A stretch of 64,000 nt of DNA from Prostheceraeus crozeri (lineage: Eukaryota; Platyhelminthes; Polycladida; Euryleptidae), in assembly GCA_907163375.1 (NCBI GenBank), contig CAJQUW010003430.1, positions 213,381 to 277,380 on the forward strand. Reading direction: 5' to 3'. Both the position numbers and the translations under genes were made by a program. Shown here piece by piece: positions 61,045-64,000 of this stretch; within the stretch, counting starts at the first letter, position 1; each line of letters begins with the position of its first letter. The notes under the pieces were generated by a model. The model did not search any database and was not told the DNA's origin. It saw only the letters and a list, made by a program, of their open reading frames with translations.

Positions 61045-61737
61045 TTAATAGTCTGAGAACATGTATTTCCTAGGAGGAGCTGTTTTACGTTTTCCTTTTA
61101 CCAGTTTTAGTGGCGATGTAGATCTACGTCGAGTTCTTCCTCTTGTTTGCTTAGTGAGTGTGGGAGGGGATGTAGCAGGTGACGTCTTAAACCAATTTGT
61201 CTGCATTTTCATCGTCTGAGGCATTGGAGTAGTAGCCACTGTTGAATCAAGTTCTTTCAATGTCTCATTATTTAAAGCAAATTTTGGTACATTATGCTTT
61301 TTCAATAGTTTAAGAAAGTATGACCAACTAGGTGGAACATAGCCCTGACGGCGCTTTCTACGTGTCGCATACTGAATCAAGTCTTCAAAACGTGAAGCAT
61401 CAATCACTTTATTTTCATCTGTAATGATTTCTCCTCTATCATTTACATTGAGATGGGGTTCAATACTGTTGAAAAGAGATATGGCATGTGCGCGAGATGC
61501 TAAAGGTGTAGCAGTCGATACAGAGTCACGCATCTTATTCTTCAAGTTTTTCAATTGCTCAACAGTTTCCGATTGTAATAATACAGCACGATGTGGATCT
61601 TTGATGTGAACATTTTGCTGATAATCTATTTCTTTCCTATACATTTGATTTGCAAGAGGTTGCTTTACTTGCTGCATGGCAGTCAATTGTACATATTCAT
61701 CCTGAGGAATAACAATCATGCGAGAATAAGAACTCAT
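61045..61737 (-). CDS. Conserved protein between ATPase and integrase, copy 2
   Basis: 230 aa, colinear with copy 1, with scattered changes in the Pro/Ser/Thr-rich C-terminal part. Start overlaps the ATPase stop (ATGA). Confidence 0.7.
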   Translation of the reverse strand: MSSYSRMIVIPQDEYVQLTAMQQVKQPLANQMYRKEIDYQQNVHIKDPHRAVLLQSETVEQLKNLKNKMRDSVSTATPLASRAHAISLFNSIEPHLNVNDRGEIITDENKVIDASRFEDLIQYATRRKRRQGYVPPSWSYFLKLLKKHNVPKFALNNETLKELDSTVATTPMPQTMKMQTNWFKTSPATSPPTLTKQTRGRTRRRSTSPLKLVKGKRKTAPPRKYMFSDY

Positions 61738-62351
61738 AGTTTGTAGATAATCATGGGAGTTTTCAAAATATCACTTCGAAATCTAAATTCTTCCGGACAC
61801 TCTTGCGTAAAGTCAATGAATAAGTAACCGTATGGTTTTTCAGTAGCTGCTTGAAAAATTTCAATTAAGGCTTTTGATCCTCTGGGTGCAACTTGTCGCG
61901 CTAAAATTTCAAATTGACTTTTATCTCGCGGATTCTTGAAAATAGCATAATAGTGTGTATTCAGGTTTCGTGTACGAGCTTCTTTTCCATCAGGAAACAA
62001 ATTTTGTGTGATATAGATGATAAAGCACCTTTTATGGTGTGCTGCGCGAGTGAACATATCTGTAACATCTTTTGAATTCTTACTTTCTTTTAATAAATCA
62101 TCCAATACAACAACATCATTAGACTGAAGTTTATCCACTGGAATAATTCCTTCATGTCGAATAAAGTTGCGACTTTGCAATTCCTGAAACAGCGACGGTT
62201 GATAAATACCATAACACCAAATCACTCGATTGATAGGTTCCTTAAACAACTCCCTTCTTTTATCCAATAAATTCAGCGTGAAAACAGTTTTACCTGCATG
62301 AGATGGACCTGATACAGTCAGAACTTTATCACATTGAAGTCTGAAATCCAT
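61734..62351 (-). CDS. A32/FtsK-HerA-type packaging ATPase, copy 2
   Basis: 205 aa from ATG 62351, with GPSHAGKT, VVVLDDLL and ITQN. Only a few residues differ from copy 1, making it one of the best conserved genes of the element. Confidence 0.9.
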   Translation of the reverse strand: MDFRLQCDKVLTVSGPSHAGKTVFTLNLLDKRRELFKEPINRVIWCYGIYQPSLFQELQSRNFIRHEGIIPVDKLQSNDVVVLDDLLKESKNSKDVTDMFTRAAHHKRCFIIYITQNLFPDGKEARTRNLNTHYYAIFKNPRDKSQFEILARQVAPRGSKALIEIFQAATEKPYGYLFIDFTQECPEEFRFRSDILKTPMIIYKL

Positions 62352-62382
62352 TTTATCACTTTGAGATTCAACATGTGCATAA

Positions 62383-62739
62383 TTAACGCTTAGAGCCAAA
62401 GATATTACCCAATAGGTTGCCCACGGCAGGAGCTATCATTGGAAGTATTGCTGAAAGGAAACCGCCCTTTTGTGTTAGAGTTTCCCTCTTTCTTTGAAGG
62501 GTGACTTTAGGATTGGAGATGAAACGCAATTTCGTAGCATATCGCTTAAGTAACTTTCGTTGTTTTGGCGCTAATTTCTTCGTCCTCAACTTCCTCACAT
62601 GAGAAATAATTTCACAAATGAATTTATCGTTAGCATGTCGTATAGCATTGTATCGCTGATTTGCTTTCATTCGTCGGAGAGCTTGAATGGCTGAAGAAAA
62701 CTTTTGACTTTTACGTTTCGCCATTTTACGTTTCGCCAT
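62383..62739 (-). CDS. Basic core protein with pX-like tail, copy 2
   Basis: 118 aa; three residues shorter than copy 1 near the N-terminus. Tail GGFLSAILPMIAPAVGNLLG keeps the diglycine-plus-helix design. Confidence 0.75.
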   Translation of the reverse strand: MAKRKMAKRKSQKFSSAIQALRRMKANQRYNAIRHANDKFICEIISHVRKLRTKKLAPKQRKLLKRYATKLRFISNPKVTLQRKRETLTQKGGFLSAILPMIAPAVGNLLGNIFGSKR

Positions 62740-62790
62740 TTTCCGTGTTAGTCTTTGCTAAAACCCATCTTTACCACATTTGCATAGGTA

Positions 62791-63114
62791 CTAACTATTG
62801 CGACATAAGTGACACTCGAAATGAGCAATATCACAGTGGTTACATTGGCAAAGTTGAATGCAATTACGTATGAAACAGCGTTGACAAAAAGCATGCTTAC
62901 ATCTCTTGAAGATGCGCTTTTCATTTCCATCCTTTCGCTTACATACATCGCAACACATAGTTTCACCGTTACTGATGTCTATAGCAGGTCTTTTTAAAGA
63001 TATGAATTTGCTAGCCTTTTCTAAATAATAGACGCATGTACAGAAGGAATATACTTCGAGAGTGAGCAGACATAGCTCGAAAACCAGTTGTGCTACAACC
63101 ACTGCATTTTCAAT
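62791..63114 (-). pseudogene. Membrane-anchored RING-type protein, copy 2 (start broken)
   Basis: The RING-like half is kept (CCDVC, RCKHAFCQRCF). Seven bases are missing right after the ATG region (about 63100), which puts the ATG out of frame, and no other ATG precedes the membrane segment. Confidence 0.6.
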
Positions 63115-63520
63115 TTTTCTTTATGGAAAGTTGAATGTGAATATCTGAAATCGCTTCAATCACTAGACTGCTACCATGATGGTTAAATGCGTTAAGACGT
63201 TCAGCAATTTTTATCATATGCCTTTTAAAAAATTCTTGGGGGTGATCTACCACTTCCATTGAGTAAGAAGCAAAATGGAAAGAGCGACTTTCCACCTCTT
63301 GCTTTCCAAAATGACTAAACTTAATTTTCGCAACTAATCGCGCCATGATAATGCTATCATAGAATGTATTCATTAATTCTAGAAAAAGAGTGCTAGCATC
63401 ATCGACCACTGCTTCGATGTCGGTCTCATCTTTATGAAATTTTATCACATAATCTTGAACAGCTCCTTTTAAACTTTGCCTATGAAAACGTAATGTTCCG
63501 CAGTCGTTTGAGAAAGACAT
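63110..63520 (-). CDS. Conserved 136-aa protein with FNxxGSS motif, copy 2
   Basis: From ATG 63520 (MSFSND), the start shared with copy 1. The GSSLVIEAISDIHI segment is unchanged except near the last residues. Confidence 0.65.
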   Translation of the reverse strand: MSFSNDCGTLRFHRQSLKGAVQDYVIKFHKDETDIEAVVDDASTLFLELMNTFYDSIIMARLVAKIKFSHFGKQEVESRSFHFASYSMEVVDHPQEFFKRHMIKIAERLNAFNHHGSSLVIEAISDIHIQLSIKKN

Positions 63521-63798
63521 GATCGCCCTTTATCTAACCCATCCATTGCATGAAAACAACAACTCTTCTCATAGTAACATTTATTGAATAACGGTAACAA
63601 GCATGCATTATAAATCAATGGTTTGAAAGAGATAAAATAGATACAGCTGATAACTATCATACAGCGAGCAATGATAACCATACAGGACTTTGGCAGTGTT
63701 GAGGTAAGGAGGAAAGAAGCATTGGTTATGAACGTAGCTACTACAACGAACAGACAAAATAGGAACACACAAATCCTTAAAACGTTTCGTGACTTCAT
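63469..63798 (-). CDS. Possible two-pass membrane protein, copy 2
   Basis: 109 aa; the two hydrophobic segments persist with small changes, although the overlapping exonuclease frame is disrupted upstream. This modestly favours a real gene. Confidence 0.4.
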   Translation of the reverse strand: MKSRNVLRICVFLFCLFVVVATFITNASFLLTSTLPKSCMVIIARCMIVISCIYFISFKPLIYNACLLPLFNKCYYEKSCCFHAMDGLDKGRSCLSQTTAEHYVFIGKV

Positions 63799-64000
63799 GA
63801 TAATGTTGATTCACTCTACTATCCCAAGGCGGAGCAAAATATCATCAATGATTAGATTGGGAAATACTTTCCTCTCCTTACCAGGATTATTAGAAAAGAT
63901 GCGTATAACATTGAAAGCAGCTAACCATCGTTTAAAGTCAATAAGAAGAGCACTTTCACAAGAAAAGCCATAGTCTTGCAAATATTTCAGATTAAGTCCA
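63608..64000 (-). pseudogene. DEDDh exonuclease-like protein, copy 2 (frameshifted, truncated by window)
   Basis: Relative to copy 1 one G is missing near 63831, so the frame breaks; the remainder (63608-63814) matches the C-terminal part. The N-terminal motif region lies beyond the window. Confidence 0.6.

Larger units (their letters stand above)
48968..64000. mobile_element. Polinton/Maverick-type virus-like transposon, copy 2 (right end outside window)
   Basis: Gene order equals copy 1 with a nearly constant offset of 48996-49002. By eye the copies agree at well over nine bases in ten. The polymerase, both WEVG genes and the integrase are intact here, while the capsid-type, exonuclease-like and RING genes carry indels. 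The window ends within the exonuclease-like gene. Confidence 0.88.

Noticed and set aside
1-64000. tRNA or rRNA genes
   Set aside because: No cloverleaf or conserved rRNA core was seen on either strand; the UUCG hairpins alone are not rRNA.

Overview
The window is eukaryotic DNA, most likely from an invertebrate animal; the species cannot be read from it. It is AT-rich, has GT-AG introns of about 59-67 nt, TATA and CCAAT boxes and AATAAA signals, and carries a decayed Penelope-like retroelement and MITE-like repeats. It is dominated by two near-identical copies, in the same orientation and about 49.0 kb apart, of a Polinton/Maverick-type (adintovirus-like) virus-like transposon. Copy 1 occupies about 1-16280; copy 2 runs from about 48968 to the window end and is cut off on the right.

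Each transposon copy has a protein-primed-type family B DNA polymerase reading inward from the left end. The rest of the genome reads mostly leftward: two paralogous WEVG-motif structural-type proteins, an F54H12.2-like capsid-type protein, an adenain-like protease, basic core-type proteins including one with an adenovirus pX-like tail, a retrovirus-type integrase with chromodomain, a packaging ATPase, RING-type proteins, an exonuclease-like protein and an unrecognised right-end gene. A short rightward block encodes two paralogous small proteins and a protein I read as a TATA-binding-protein (TBP) homologue. The outer genes at both ends start with a coding exon that is only the ATG, followed by a 67-nt intron; promoter, ATG and intron lie inside diverged terminal inverted repeats. 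The copies carry different breaks: copy 1 is damaged in the integrase, one WEVG gene, the basic protein and the polymerase tail; copy 2 in the capsid-type, exonuclease-like and RING genes.

Between the copies (16.29-48.9 kb) lies a different kind of region. From 16.3 to 24.4 kb there are poly-G-containing repeats, a dead Penelope-like element, a GIY-YIG fragment and MITE-like repeats. A giant imperfect palindrome then spans about 24.1-40.7 kb: two inverted copies of a small-gene cassette flank two opposed AT-rich minisatellite arrays (27.5-32.7 and 32.8-36.9 kb) around a spacer of about 100 bp. More poly-G repeats fill 40.4-44.05 kb, and a third, diverged cassette lies at 44.2-48.4 kb.

The cassette is the most unfamiliar part of the window. 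It holds two small TATA-driven genes (88 and 84 aa) without recognised homologues, embedded in repeated, apparently structured modules. These include a roughly 140-nt module after each stop codon with a CAGTC/GACTG hairpin (UUCG loop in the third cassette), several hairpins sharing a GCTATC loop on unrelated stems, and a roughly 280-nt module with long-range pairing. The third cassette adds a longer gene split by an in-frame TAG. Substitutions between cassettes favour synonymous and conservative changes. All structural and functional proposals come from reading by eye; no alignment, folding or database search was run.
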